Of a stretch of 64,000 bases of DNA, positions 35,531 to 44,135 are shown piece after piece. Position numbers and translations under genes: made by a program. The notes under the pieces were generated by a model. It was not told where the DNA came from. It did not search any database and saw nothing but the letters and a program-made list of their open reading frames with translations. The stretch's first letter is position 1. Every line of letters starts with the position of its first letter. Origin of the DNA: Pontibacter sp. SGAir0037 (lineage in GTDB: Bacteria > Bacteroidota > Bacteroidia > Cytophagales > Hymenobacteraceae); assembly GCF_005491705.1 (NCBI RefSeq), contig NZ_CP028092.1:1488001-1552000 (forward strand). Reading direction: 5' to 3'.

Positions 35531-35546
35531 TTCCTCCTAGGAGGAA
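35531..35546. repeat. 16-bp palindrome over the stop of the hisG leader
   Basis: TTCCTCCTAGGAGGAA is a perfect palindrome that contains the TAG of the His leader (35537-35539). Its right half carries a strong Shine-Dalgarno-like AGGAGG, with no start codon at the usual distance. It may be an RNA hairpin read differently according to the position of the leader ribosome. Confidence 0.5.
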
Positions 35547-35638
35547 TGATGGATGTGATGGAAATGTACAGTAGAGCCACTTGCAACCGGTGCTGCAAAA
35601 AGAAGAGTTGTGGCGATATAGAACTGTTTTCCGTTCAT
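35537..35638 (-). CDS. hisL: Histidine leader peptide of the hisGDCB operon
   Basis: A 33-codon ORF, ATG at 35638 and TAG at 35537-35539. Residues 25-31 are HFHHIHH, five His in seven codons, close to the end of the peptide. It starts 9 nt after a TAGTTTTG -7 box and precedes hisG by about 100 nt. A run of the pathway's own amino acid at the end of a short peptide in front of the first biosynthetic gene is the classic attenuator signature. The terminator is less clear than in the trp and hisH elements. Confidence 0.85.
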   Translation of the reverse strand: MNGKQFYIATTLLFAAPVASGSTVHFHHIHHSS

Positions 35639-35647
35639 GATGTGCTG

Positions 35648-35678
35648 CAAAACTAGCAGGATTTTCGGATAAACGAAA
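35648..35678 (-). promoter_or_regulatory. hisGDCB promoter (TTTC-N19-TAGTTTTG)
   Basis: TAGTTTTG (35648-35655) matches TAnnTTTG. TTTC lies exactly 19 bases upstream (35675-35678), one mismatch from TTTG. Transcription would start about 3-5 bases before the leader ATG at 35638, giving an almost leaderless mRNA. Confidence 0.65.
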
Positions 35679-36040
35679 AAACCGCAGAAAGTTTTCAATT
35701 TATTTCTGACCTGACCTTTCAGCCTGTGGCTTCTTTATAAGTAAACAGCCCCTGTTCAAACTGAAACAACAGCTGCTTTAAACTTCACTGCATGACTGCC
35801 TGAGTAGTAGGAACATAGTTTTTGGTGTAAACAAGTCACCAACTGGATGATTTAGCACTTTTACAGGATATAAGACTTCTGACATAGCCTATTCTGAATA
35901 ATGTAGAAAATTTCCAGGACGCCGGGTGACCCTCATTTGCTGATTTTTTTGCTATTTTTGTGCCTTGTATAGCGAATATCATATAGCTGGCATAATTTTT
36001 TCGGTGACAGCTCTATAGGATACTGCGTTAGTGAAGCATT
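35679..36040. other. Intergenic region between hisG leader promoter and the DUF2911 gene
   Basis: About 360 bases, no gene found. A TATTTTTG box at 35953-35960 (plus strand) matches TAnnTTTG and could start the DUF2911 transcript about 80 bases before its ATG. No TTTG lies at the standard distance. Nothing else was recognised. Confidence 0.4.
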
Positions 36041-36910
36041 ATGAAGAAGTTAATCTATACCTTTCTGGCAACTTTTGTGGTGCTGGCTTTCACGGAAGCG
36101 GCCCAGGCACAGCTAAAACTCCCACAGCCAAGTCCCGAGGCATTTGTAAAGCAAACCATTGGCCTGACTGATATTTCTATCAGTTACCATGCCCCTGGAG
36201 TTAAAGGCCGCAAGATTTTCGGATCGCTGGTACCCTATGGCCAATTATGGCGTGCCGGTGCAAACGAAGCTACCGTTATCAAATTTTCAGACGACCTTTT
36301 TCTGAACAATGAACGCGTTCCGGCGGGTGCTTACTCGGTTTTTATACTGCCTGAAAGTGATTCTTCCTGGAACCTGATCCTGAACAAGGACACTACGCTT
36401 TGGGGGTTGGAAGGTTATAATGAACTGGATGATGTGGCATACTTGCGCATTAAACCACAGGCCACCTCTTTTAATGAAACCATGCAATTTAATTTCACAG
36501 ATGTGGGGCTTACTACCGGTAACCTGAACCTGGTATGGGAGAATTCTAAAGTTACAGTTCGCATTGAAACCGAAGTTGAAAAAAAGGCTTTAGCCAACAT
36601 CAAAAAAGCCCTGGCAGAGGCAAGCGCTGATGACTGGTATATCTGGGCTCAAAGCGCTGATTATATGATGCAGAAGAAAGAGTATCATGAGCTGGCACTG
36701 CAGTGGATAAATAAGTCTATTGCCATTAAGGAAAACTTTTACAACAATTGGGTAAAAGCCAGGCTGTATGCTTACAACAAAGAATTTCAGATGGCGGCTT
36801 CTCTTTCCGCAAAAGCCATTCAGTTAGGTGGTACAGATCCTCAGGCTTATAAGACCTATGCAAAAGAAATAGAAACAGCCTATAACGACTGGAAGAAAAG
36901 GAAGTTTTAG
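36041..36910 (+). CDS. DUF2911 domain secreted protein with TPR-like C-terminus
   Basis: A 289-residue protein with a signal peptide (MKKLIYTFLATFVVLAFTEAAQA). The DUF2911 domain (about 25-175) has the signature ISYHAPGVKGRKIFGSLVPYG (about residues 48-68) followed by QLWRAGANEATVIKFS. The last 100 residues contain two or three helical pairs resembling TPRs (ALQWINKSIAIKENFYNNW, AASLSAKAIQLG). DUF2911 is common in Bacteroidota and its function is unknown. It is a periplasmic or exported single-gene unit. Confidence 0.85.
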   Translation: MKKLIYTFLATFVVLAFTEAAQAQLKLPQPSPEAFVKQTIGLTDISISYHAPGVKGRKIFGSLVPYGQLWRAGANEATVIKFSDDLFLNNERVPAGAYSVFILPESDSSWNLILNKDTTLWGLEGYNELDDVAYLRIKPQATSFNETMQFNFTDVGLTTGNLNLVWENSKVTVRIETEVEKKALANIKKALAEASADDWYIWAQSADYMMQKKEYHELALQWINKSIAIKENFYNNWVKARLYAYNKEFQMAASLSAKAIQLGGTDPQAYKTYAKEIETAYNDWKKRKF

Positions 36911-36956
36911 CACCTGACTTTGCTCGGCTAACAGTTATAGTACCCATTGTCATGCT

Positions 36957-38069
36957 CTAGGGCTGCTTTTTCTTTCTGAACCAGCCTTTGATTTTCTCCC
37001 AGGTAAGGGCGTGTTCTTCGGTACCGGTTGTGCCCAGTAAAAATGCGTAAGGGTGCATAGATTTATGGTGGTCGCAGTAAATTTTGAACATACCCAGAAA
37101 AGGAACCGCTACAAACATTCCCGGTAATCCCCAGATCATACCTCCTACAATTATACTTAAAATTGTGAACAAGGGGTTGATGTTCACCTGACTTCCTGTA
37201 ATGTTAGGTGTAAGAATATTATTCTCGGTGAACTGCACCAGCAGAAAGAAGCCGAGCACCCCGAAAGCCTTTTGCGGATCGCCCTGTACCACCAGCGTAT
37301 AGAGCAAAGGAATTGCCCCGCCTATCAATGTTCCGAAGTAAGGAATAAAATTCATCAGGGCAGATAAGATCCCCAGCAGCACGGCATACTCCACTCCTAT
37401 CAGCAGCAGCCCTGTGGAATTAATGAGGCACAGAATGAGAATCACAATGACAACACCACTCATATAGCGTTTGGTGACATGTGATATATCGTTGATGATC
37501 TGCTCTGTTACAGGGTAATTCTCCGAGTGCATTACCCGTAGCAGGAACGTGTGGAATTTGTTTCGGTAATACAGCATCAGGAAAATGTACACGGGCATCA
37601 GGCCAAACTTTGTGAGCGTGCCCGTCATGGCCAGCAAAAGTTCACTGATAAAGCCCCCGCTGAACTCGAAGGCATTGATGATCTGCTTCCGCAGCCACAT
37701 TTCTCTGTCACGCCCTTCTGCACCTCCAAAATGATCCTCCAGTTCCATTTGCAGCTTGTCGATGTTACGCATGGCCTGCTCCTGCAGCTCCGGAAAATCG
37801 TTCAGAAAAACAGAGAGCTGCTTGTAGAGCAGCACAAACAGACTCACCAGTAAAGCCATGGAAAGAATAATGGCGAAGAAGTTAGCAATAATGCGCGGGA
37901 TGCCCCAGCGTTCCCAGATCTTTACCAGCGGATAGAGTAAATAGGCAAATAAAACGGCCATAAAGATCGGGTACAGGAACTCCCTTGCCACGATCAGCAC
38001 GAATACCAGCATGATCAGAAATAACAAGCTATATGTTAACCTCTGGAGCTTTTTTACAGATCTACTCAT
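36957..38069 (-). CDS. AI-2E family transporter (PerM/YdiK-like permease)
   Basis: A 370-residue membrane protein with about eight hydrophobic segments. The N-terminal pair is LTYSLLFLIMLVFVLIVA and LYPIFMAVLFAYLLYPLV. The late segment FTENNILTPNITGSQVNINPLFTILSIIVGGMIWGLPGMFVAVPF is the signature of the AI-2E/UPF0118 family (key positions: N-I-L-P, then G-x-x-G-x-P-G). Members export small molecules or act as Na+/H+ exchangers. The substrate here is unknown. The C-terminus is basic. Confidence 0.9.
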   Translation of the reverse strand: MSRSVKKLQRLTYSLLFLIMLVFVLIVAREFLYPIFMAVLFAYLLYPLVKIWERWGIPRIIANFFAIILSMALLVSLFVLLYKQLSVFLNDFPELQEQAMRNIDKLQMELEDHFGGAEGRDREMWLRKQIINAFEFSGGFISELLLAMTGTLTKFGLMPVYIFLMLYYRNKFHTFLLRVMHSENYPVTEQIINDISHVTKRYMSGVVIVILILCLINSTGLLLIGVEYAVLLGILSALMNFIPYFGTLIGGAIPLLYTLVVQGDPQKAFGVLGFFLLVQFTENNILTPNITGSQVNINPLFTILSIIVGGMIWGLPGMFVAVPFLGMFKIYCDHHKSMHPYAFLLGTTGTEEHALTWEKIKGWFRKKKQP

Positions 38070-38179
38070 GCCTTTGCATACTGAATTTATAGAGTAAAAG
38101 GTACTTTTTTCTGGTGTGAATGCTGTAGACTTTAAAAAAGAGTCGCATTCCTCTTCCGTTCTCCCTCAATTATAATGTG

Positions 38180-38187
38180 TACCTTTG
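38180..38187 (+). promoter_or_regulatory. Candidate -7 box for the DEAD-box helicase gene
   Basis: TACCTTTG matches TAnnTTTG 22 bases before the ATG at 38210. No clear TTTG lies at -33. Confidence 0.45.
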
Positions 38188-38209
38188 CACCAGAACTTCA
38201 TGATAAAAA

Positions 38210-39583
38210 ATGGGCACCTTTGCACAACTTAACTTACGGAATGAGCTACTGGAACAACTGCAGGCGCTTGCATACCTTACGCCTACTGCCATACAGGAAG
38301 CTGCTATACCTGCCATTTTAGACGGAGCAGATGTAGCAGGACAGGCAGAGACAGGAAGCGGTAAAACAGCAGCCTACGGCTTACCGCTGCTGCATCGGCT
38401 GGATGCAAACCTGGAACAGGTGCAGGCCCTGATTGTGGTGCCAACCCGTGAGCTGGCCCTACAGGTGCGGCAGGAGCTAAAGCAGTTTGCCAAACTAATG
38501 CCAAACCTGAAAATAAGCTCCTTTTATGGCGGGCATGCCTTCTCCCAGGAAAGAGCTTCGCTGGCCCACCCGCCACAGGTGTTGGTCGGAACACCCGGAA
38601 GGCTTACCGACCATTTAAACCGGAACACACTGAACCTGGCACATGTACAGCAGTTGGTGCTGGACGAAGCGGACAAGCTGCTCGAAATGGGCTTTGAGGA
38701 GGAACTGGACCAGGTTATTGCTGCCCTCCCACGTAAGCGGCAGACTATTTTGTTTTCTGCCACCATGCCGGAAGGGGTAAAAGAGCTGATAAGCGCCTCT
38801 TTGAAAGCTCCAAAATTTATTAAAGCCACCGCTACCACCGTACCCGACCAGGTAAAGTTTGTGGGGCTGAAAGTGGAGCAGGCAGACCGGCAGGAAGTGC
38901 TTGTAAAGTTGTTACAGCAACAGTCTGGTTCAGGTACGGTAGTGTTCACAAATACACGTGCAGCAACCGACGAAGTGACAGCCTTTGTTCAGGCGCATGG
39001 CCTTTCGGTAAAAGCCTTGCATGGCGGCATGGAGCAGCGTGACCGCGACCAAACCATGACCCTGTTCCGTAATGGCTCCGTTGCCATACTGGTAGCCACC
39101 GATGTTGCGGCCAGAGGCCTGGATATAGATGCCTTACACGCCATCATACATTATGAATTACCGGATGACAAAGCAGCCTACCTGCACCGAAGCGGCCGTA
39201 CAGGCAGAGCCGGCAGAAATGGAACTGTTTATACCCTGGCTACTCCAAAAGGCGAACAGAAGCTGCGCGATTGGGAACTGGTGCGCATGGATGAGTGGCT
39301 GGATGCCGGTACTCTTTCTGCAGCTCATACGCAACAAGCCTCAGAACCCCGGTTTGCCACCATCTATATTCAGGCAGGAAGAAAAGACAAAATCAGTCCG
39401 CGCGATATAGTGGGCGCTTTGATAGCAGAAGCCGGTTTAGAAGCCGGACAAATCGGTAAAATTGAAGTGCAGGACAAGAGCAGCTACGTGGCGGTTCCCG
39501 AAAAAGAAAGCCGGGAAATTGTCAAACTGCTGAGCAACGGCAAAATTAAAGGCCGCAAATTCAGGGTGAGCCTGGTGCAGTAG
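38210..39583 (+). CDS. DEAD-box RNA helicase with DbpA-type RNA-binding domain
   Basis: A 457-residue superfamily 2 helicase. The Q motif is LTPTAIQEAAIP, and motif I is AETGSGKT (residues 45-52). PTRELALQV, GTPGR, DEAD, SATMP, ARGLDIDAL and HRSGRTGRAGRNG follow. The C-terminal domain (about 385-457, ATIYIQAGRKDKISPRDIVGAL) matches the DbpA/CsdA RNA-binding domain. DbpA acts in 50S subunit assembly by binding hairpin 92 of 23S rRNA. It is similar in size to E. coli DbpA (457). Role by family homology. Confidence 0.95.
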   Translation: MGTFAQLNLRNELLEQLQALAYLTPTAIQEAAIPAILDGADVAGQAETGSGKTAAYGLPLLHRLDANLEQVQALIVVPTRELALQVRQELKQFAKLMPNLKISSFYGGHAFSQERASLAHPPQVLVGTPGRLTDHLNRNTLNLAHVQQLVLDEADKLLEMGFEEELDQVIAALPRKRQTILFSATMPEGVKELISASLKAPKFIKATATTVPDQVKFVGLKVEQADRQEVLVKLLQQQSGSGTVVFTNTRAATDEVTAFVQAHGLSVKALHGGMEQRDRDQTMTLFRNGSVAILVATDVAARGLDIDALHAIIHYELPDDKAAYLHRSGRTGRAGRNGTVYTLATPKGEQKLRDWELVRMDEWLDAGTLSAAHTQQASEPRFATIYIQAGRKDKISPRDIVGALIAEAGLEAGQIGKIEVQDKSSYVAVPEKESREIVKLLSNGKIKGRKFRVSLVQ

Positions 39584-39631
39584 TGAGTTAATTATGTTTT
39601 CAATTCATAGCTTATATTCCGAAACCTTTTA

Positions 39632-40624
39632 ATGAAAAAGATTACCCTTCTTGCCCTTTGCCTGGTTATAGGCAGTGCTGCATCTTATGGCTGGGGCTTT
39701 TTTGGCCACAAAGTCATACACCAGTTAGCTATCTATGGTCTTCCGAAACCTATGCAGGCTTTCTTTTACAAGCACCAGGATTACCTGGTAGAAAAGTCGG
39801 TGCGTCCGGACGAACGCAGGAACAGCGATCCGGCCGAAGCTCCACGTCACTTCATAGATATAGATGTTTTTGGAGAAGATGCGGTGCACACCATGCCGGA
39901 AGACTGGGAAGCAGCTGCAGCCAGGTATACGGCTGATACCTTGCTGAAATACGGTATTGTACCCTGGCATGTGGTAAAAATGCAGCAAAAGCTAACGAAT
40001 GCTTTTAAAACACAACAGGCAGATAGCATCCTCTTTTATGCAGCTGATCTGGGGCACTATATTGCCGATGCGCATGTGCCTTTGCACACCACTGTTAATT
40101 ACGATGGCCAGCTGAGCAACCAGAAAGGCTTGCACAGCCTCTGGGAATCGAAAGTACCTGAAATGCATGCTGCAACTTATAAGCTGCAGAATAAAAAAGC
40201 AGTTTATCTGCCAGATGCAGAAAAGGCCATTTGGACTGTTGTAAGACATACCAATACTTTGGTGCCGCAAACCCTGGAGCTGGAGCGGGAAGCAAGTAAA
40301 AGCTTTACAACAGCAACTAAATTTGTAAATGTAGAGCGGAACGGCAGGGTGAGACAGTATTATGCTGACGACTTTGCAAAAAAATACCAGGAATTGCTGG
40401 GGCCTATGGTGGAGCAACAAATGGCAGGGGCCGCCGAAGCAATTGCCAGTTTCTGGTACACTGCCTGGGTAGATGGCGGTAAACCGGATATGGAAAAGCT
40501 AATGGCCGGAAAACTCAGCAAGGCCGAGAAGAAAGCTCTTAAGAAAGAAAACAAGTCATGGAAAAAGAACAGGCTCTTTCAGGAGCAGCGTGTGCTGGCG
40601 GCTCAGAAAAAAACAGAAGAATAA
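39632..40624 (+). CDS. Secreted zinc-dependent phospholipase C / S1-P1 nuclease-like protein
   Basis: 330 residues. A signal peptide (about 1-20) leaves a mature N-terminus near WGFFGHKVIHQLA. In this superfamily the N-terminal Trp and first His bind zinc. Further ligands are in APRHFIDID (near residue 73), DLGHYIADAHVPLHTTVNYDG (near 134-154) and GLHSLWESKVPE. The last 60 residues are Lys/Glu-rich. It is a trinuclear-zinc phosphodiesterase fold: a phospholipase C, nuclease or 3'-nucleotidase cannot be told apart here. It is transported out of the cytoplasm. Confidence 0.85.
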   Translation: MKKITLLALCLVIGSAASYGWGFFGHKVIHQLAIYGLPKPMQAFFYKHQDYLVEKSVRPDERRNSDPAEAPRHFIDIDVFGEDAVHTMPEDWEAAAARYTADTLLKYGIVPWHVVKMQQKLTNAFKTQQADSILFYAADLGHYIADAHVPLHTTVNYDGQLSNQKGLHSLWESKVPEMHAATYKLQNKKAVYLPDAEKAIWTVVRHTNTLVPQTLELEREASKSFTTATKFVNVERNGRVRQYYADDFAKKYQELLGPMVEQQMAGAAEAIASFWYTAWVDGGKPDMEKLMAGKLSKAEKKALKKENKSWKKNRLFQEQRVLAAQKKTEE

Positions 40625-40799
40625 CCATTGCAAATGCCCTGGCGGCAAAGCTCTCGCTCCGCCTAACAGTGGCCGGTGTTTTGCCGCTTGTTTCAGGTTT
40701 TATACCTTGTTAAACAGATATTTGAAAAATAATGCTCGCCTTATCCAATATCAAGAGCCATATTTGCGTGTAATTTTATATTAACAGGAAGAAGTGAAG

Positions 40800-41366
40800 A
40801 TGAAGAAATTACTGGCCTTAGCCCTTCTTTTGCTATTTTTTGCCAATGCCCGGGCACAGGAAGACAAACTGACACGCCTTATGAACGAGCGTGAGCAACT
40901 GGTCTTGGAGTATCAGTACTATAACCAGCAAAACAGTAACTTCTGGGGCAAGAAATCTAAAAAGGACCTGCTCAATATCATTGAAACGCTGAAAGGCATC
41001 ATCAAAAAAGATTCTGAACTGATTGCTGCCGTTAGAGAGCAGAGTATAAAGAAAATTGCTGAAACCACTGTTGAAACACAGCGTGTCGACCAGATAAAAG
41101 TACAGGACCAACGCCAGATTGATAGCCACATCGGCGAGTTAAAAAGTCAGATCTCCACCCTTCAGGCGCAGATCAAAAAACATGAAAAAGCCATGAAAGG
41201 AAAAGACGATCAACTGGCTGCTTCTCAGGATCTGCGTTACGGGAAAGACAAAATTATTGCAATACTGGCCGGCGGCCTGCTTTTGTTTGTTTTATATGCT
41301 GTTGTACTGCAGGTAAGGCTAAACAAAGCGCTGGCTAAACCTAAAAGAAAAAGTAAAGCCAGCTAG
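40800..41366 (+). CDS. Hypothetical protein: signal peptide, coiled coil and C-terminal membrane anchor
   Basis: 188 residues from the ATG at 40800. A GTG six bases upstream is less likely. It has a signal peptide (MKKLLALALLLLFFANARAQ), a long helical region with heptad-like spacing (about 25-140, with INSQISTLQAQIKKHEK-like repeats), then a membrane segment IIAILAGGLLLFVLYAVVLQV and a short basic tail RKSKAS. It would sit in the inner membrane with the coiled coil in the periplasm. Not recognised as a named family. Confidence 0.7.
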   Translation: MKKLLALALLLLFFANARAQEDKLTRLMNEREQLVLEYQYYNQQNSNFWGKKSKKDLLNIIETLKGIIKKDSELIAAVREQSIKKIAETTVETQRVDQIKVQDQRQIDSHIGELKSQISTLQAQIKKHEKAMKGKDDQLAASQDLRYGKDKIIAILAGGLLLFVLYAVVLQVRLNKALAKPKRKSKAS

Positions 41367-41455
41367 GCGATTGTCAGATAAAGGAATTTATTAAGCTGTT
41401 CCAACTGTTATAAGTTGCTGCACCTCAAAGAAGTTTTATATAAACGTGCAAGTAC

Positions 41456-41490
41456 AAGGGCTGGTGCAAGTATCCAGCCTTTTCTTTTTT
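41456..41490 (+). terminator. Intrinsic terminator before the UPF1-like helicase
   Basis: A stem of about nine pairs (41456-41464 with 41474-41482, one G-T) with a 9-nt loop is followed by TTTTCTTTTTT. It is 90 bases past the preceding stop and ends 8 bases before the next ATG, so it may end the upstream transcript or attenuate the helicase. Confidence 0.7.
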
Positions 41491-41497
41491 GATATAG

Positions 41498-43438
41498 ATG
41501 ATCGATATATTTAAAGAACTGAAGCAGGTTCAGGAACTGCTAAAAATTGAACAGGAAGAAGACCGCCAGCAGTACAAGGCTAAAAGCTTGAAAAGCTCAA
41601 TTACAGAGCGCAAAGCCATGGGTTTTTGCTGGTATCCGGTAGTTATTTCTAAAGAAGAAATTGGTTTCGGCAATAAGGTTGTGCTGGAACTGGAGCGTAC
41701 TTCCGGTCGTGACCAGCTACACCTGTTCCAGACAGGTAAGGCAGCTGCTCTTTTCAGCAACCAGGGGGAACGCAACAGCCTGAATGGTGTAATAGTCGGC
41801 CTGAAGCGCAACAAAGTACTTCTGGCTACCAACAAAGAAGATCTGCCTGACTGGATAGACGACGGCAAGCTTGGCATTGACCTGACTTTTGATGAGATGA
41901 GCTATCGTGAAATGGAGATAGCCATGAAAAAAGTGCAGGAAACGCAGGGTACACGGCTGGCGGAACTCCGCGATATTCTTTTAGGCGTGAAAACTCCTTC
42001 TTTTGCCAATGCAACTGTAGCCGGAATACCCTCTCTTAATGCCTCTCAGAACGAAGCAGTACAGAAAATTGCGCAGGCCCAGGATGTGGCTATCATCCAT
42101 GGTCCGCCGGGAACAGGTAAAACCACTACCCTGGTGCAATCTATCTTGCAAACGCTGCAGACGCAGAAAAGGCTTCTGGTAACGGCCCCTTCGAATACCG
42201 CTGTAGACCTGCTGACAGAGAAGCTGGCAAATGAAGGCGTTAACGTGATTCGGATAGGAAATCCATCGCGTGTATCTGATGTGCTGCTGGAGCATACGCT
42301 GGATGCACAGGTAATGGCCCACAAAGCTTATAAAGACCTGAAAGAACTGCGCAAAGTAGCAGAAGAGTATAAGCGCCTTGCCTTCCAGTACAAGCGAAAA
42401 TTCGGCTATGAAGAGCGTAACCAGCGCCAGCTTTACAAAGCAGAAAGCAACCGTTTGCTCGACGAGGCTGACCAGATAGAGCATTACATTACAGATGACC
42501 TGCTGGACAACGTGCAGGTGATTACCTGTACTCTGGTGGGGGCCGCCAATAAATCTATCCGTCACATGCAGTACGATACAGTGTTTATCGATGAGGCGGC
42601 CCAGGCGCTGGAACCGGCCTGCTGGATTCCGATTTCCCGTGCAAACCGCGTGGTGTTGGCTGGTGACCATTTTCAGCTTCCGCCTACAGTTAAATCTTTT
42701 GAAGCAGAAAATGGAGGTTTAGGCCTCACGTTGTTCGAGAAATGCATTCAGCGGCAGCCGGCCGTTTCAGTTATGCTGAGAACACAGTACCGGATGCACC
42801 AGCACATTATGCAGTTCTCTAACCAGGAGTTCTACAAAGGCGAGTTGGAGGCGCACGAAAGCGTGCGGGAGAGCGATCTGCACACCTATAACGCAAAGTT
42901 TGCACCTGGACTAGCCGTTGAATTTATAGATACAGCCGGTTGCGGCTATAACGAAACGGACATGGCGGAAACACAAAGTTCTGCCAACCCGGAAGAAGCC
43001 GATCTGCTGCTGAACCACCTGGCCCTGCTGCTGAAAGAGTATGAACCGGCAGCTGAGACTGAATCCTTAAAGATTGGCGTAATTGCTCCTTACAGGGCAC
43101 AAATCAATTACCTGCAGGATAAAGTAGAGCATACTCCCCTGCTGCACGACCTGCTTATAAAGCGCCAACTATCGGTAGGTACCGTAGATAGTTTTCAGGG
43201 ACAGGAAAGGGATATTATCTATATCAGCATGGTGCGAAGCAACGACAAAGGCGAGATCGGATTCCTGAGCGACATTCGCCGCATGAACGTAGGCATGACC
43301 CGCGCCAAAAAGAAACTGGTGATAGTTGGAGATAGTGCCACCTTGTCGCAGCATCCGTTTTATAGCGATTTTCTTGCATACGTTGAGTCTATTCATGCGT
43401 ATAAAAGTGCCTGGGAGCTAACAGATTGTCTGCCATAA
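41498..43438 (+). CDS. UPF1/IGHMBP2-like superfamily 1 helicase
   Basis: A 646-residue helicase with the AAA_11/AAA_12 arrangement. An N-terminal OB-like domain is at about 40-190. Motif I is HGPPGTGKTTTLVQS (near residue 202), Ia TAPSNTAVD, motif II DEAAQALEPACWIP, III LAGDHFQLPPTV, IV/V QYRMHQHIM, and VI RRMNVGMTRAKKKLVIVGDSATL. Between Ia and II is a helical region rich in basic residues (stalk). These enzymes act on nucleic acids as 5'-3' helicases. The bacterial role is not known. It is monocistronic. Confidence 0.93.
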   Translation: MIDIFKELKQVQELLKIEQEEDRQQYKAKSLKSSITERKAMGFCWYPVVISKEEIGFGNKVVLELERTSGRDQLHLFQTGKAAALFSNQGERNSLNGVIVGLKRNKVLLATNKEDLPDWIDDGKLGIDLTFDEMSYREMEIAMKKVQETQGTRLAELRDILLGVKTPSFANATVAGIPSLNASQNEAVQKIAQAQDVAIIHGPPGTGKTTTLVQSILQTLQTQKRLLVTAPSNTAVDLLTEKLANEGVNVIRIGNPSRVSDVLLEHTLDAQVMAHKAYKDLKELRKVAEEYKRLAFQYKRKFGYEERNQRQLYKAESNRLLDEADQIEHYITDDLLDNVQVITCTLVGAANKSIRHMQYDTVFIDEAAQALEPACWIPISRANRVVLAGDHFQLPPTVKSFEAENGGLGLTLFEKCIQRQPAVSVMLRTQYRMHQHIMQFSNQEFYKGELEAHESVRESDLHTYNAKFAPGLAVEFIDTAGCGYNETDMAETQSSANPEEADLLLNHLALLLKEYEPAAETESLKIGVIAPYRAQINYLQDKVEHTPLLHDLLIKRQLSVGTVDSFQGQERDIIYISMVRSNDKGEIGFLSDIRRMNVGMTRAKKKLVIVGDSATLSQHPFYSDFLAYVESIHAYKSAWELTDCLP

Positions 43439-43470
43439 AGAAACATCTCTTGCTAAGTATGAGTAAGAAT

Positions 43471-43519
43471 TTAGAGAGATAGATATGATTAACTGTATAT
43501 TTTTTATATCTTTCTCTAA
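43471..43519. repeat. Imperfect inverted repeat between helicase and slyD
   Basis: TTAGAGAGATAGATAT (43471-43486) and ATATCTTTCTCTAA (43506-43519) form an imperfect AT-rich hairpin. It could be a weak terminator, or sit in the slyD promoter region. Confidence 0.3.
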
Positions 43520-43552
43520 CTACAGTATCCTATAACATTTTAAACCTGAAGC

Positions 43553-44068
43553 ATGAAGATTGAAAAAAACAGCGTAGTGACGCTCTCTTACGAGCTAAGA
43601 ATTTTAGACGAGAACGGTGAGCAAAGCCTTATCGAAACAGCGAGCAAAGAGCATCCTATGGTGTTCATATATGGTATGAGTGGTTTGCCCGATCAGTTCG
43701 AAGATCAGCTGGAAGGCCTGAATACCGGCGATGCTTTTGACTTTAAACTAGACTCGGAGGGTGGCTACGGCGATTTTGATGAGAATGCTGTAGTTGAACT
43801 GCCGAAACAGGTGTTCGAGGTAGACGGCAGCATACCCGAAAACATGCTGGAAGAAGGTAATTTTATACCGATGGCCGATAGCGAAGGAAACCAGTTGCAG
43901 GGGCGTGTAGCCGAAGTTAACGAAGATACAGTAACCATGGATTTTAACCATCCATTGGCTGGAAAAGAACTCTATTTTAAAGGAACAGTGGAAAATGTGC
44001 GTGCTGCCACTCCGGAAGAGCTGGATCACGGGCATGTGCACGGACCAGGTGGTCATCACCACCACTAA
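43553..44068 (+). CDS. slyD: FKBP-type peptidyl-prolyl isomerase, SlyD-like
   Basis: A 171-residue protein of SlyD architecture. The FKBP half has VVTLSYELRILDENGE and GLPDQFEDQLEGLNTGDAFDF (near residue 48-68). The IF (insert-in-flap) chaperone domain (about 75-130) ends with FNHPLAGKELYFKGTV. The C-terminus is histidine-rich (HGHVHGPGGHHHH), a natural metal-binding tail, probably for nickel, as in E. coli SlyD. It folds proteins and handles metals in the cytoplasm. Confidence 0.93.
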   Translation: MKIEKNSVVTLSYELRILDENGEQSLIETASKEHPMVFIYGMSGLPDQFEDQLEGLNTGDAFDFKLDSEGGYGDFDENAVVELPKQVFEVDGSIPENMLEEGNFIPMADSEGNQLQGRVAEVNEDTVTMDFNHPLAGKELYFKGTVENVRAATPEELDHGHVHGPGGHHHH

Positions 44069-44097
44069 GCCTGTTACTACTAGATTACGTTTTAGGG

Positions 44098-44126
44098 AGC
44101 TGCCTGTCAGGCAGCTTCTTTTTTTA
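44098..44126 (+). terminator. Intrinsic terminator after slyD
   Basis: AGCTGCCT (44098-44105) and its complement (44109-44116), a 3-nt loop and a following T-run (TTCTTTTTTT) make a compact terminator 30 bases past the slyD stop. Confidence 0.85.
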
Positions 44127-44135
44127 TGGCCTCAC

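Noticed and set aside
40642..40687. Possible integron-like attC or REP element with GCCTAAC
   Set aside because: No matching GTTRRRY core or second element is present. The GCGGCAAA stem with a 30-nt loop may only be a terminator after the phospholipase gene.
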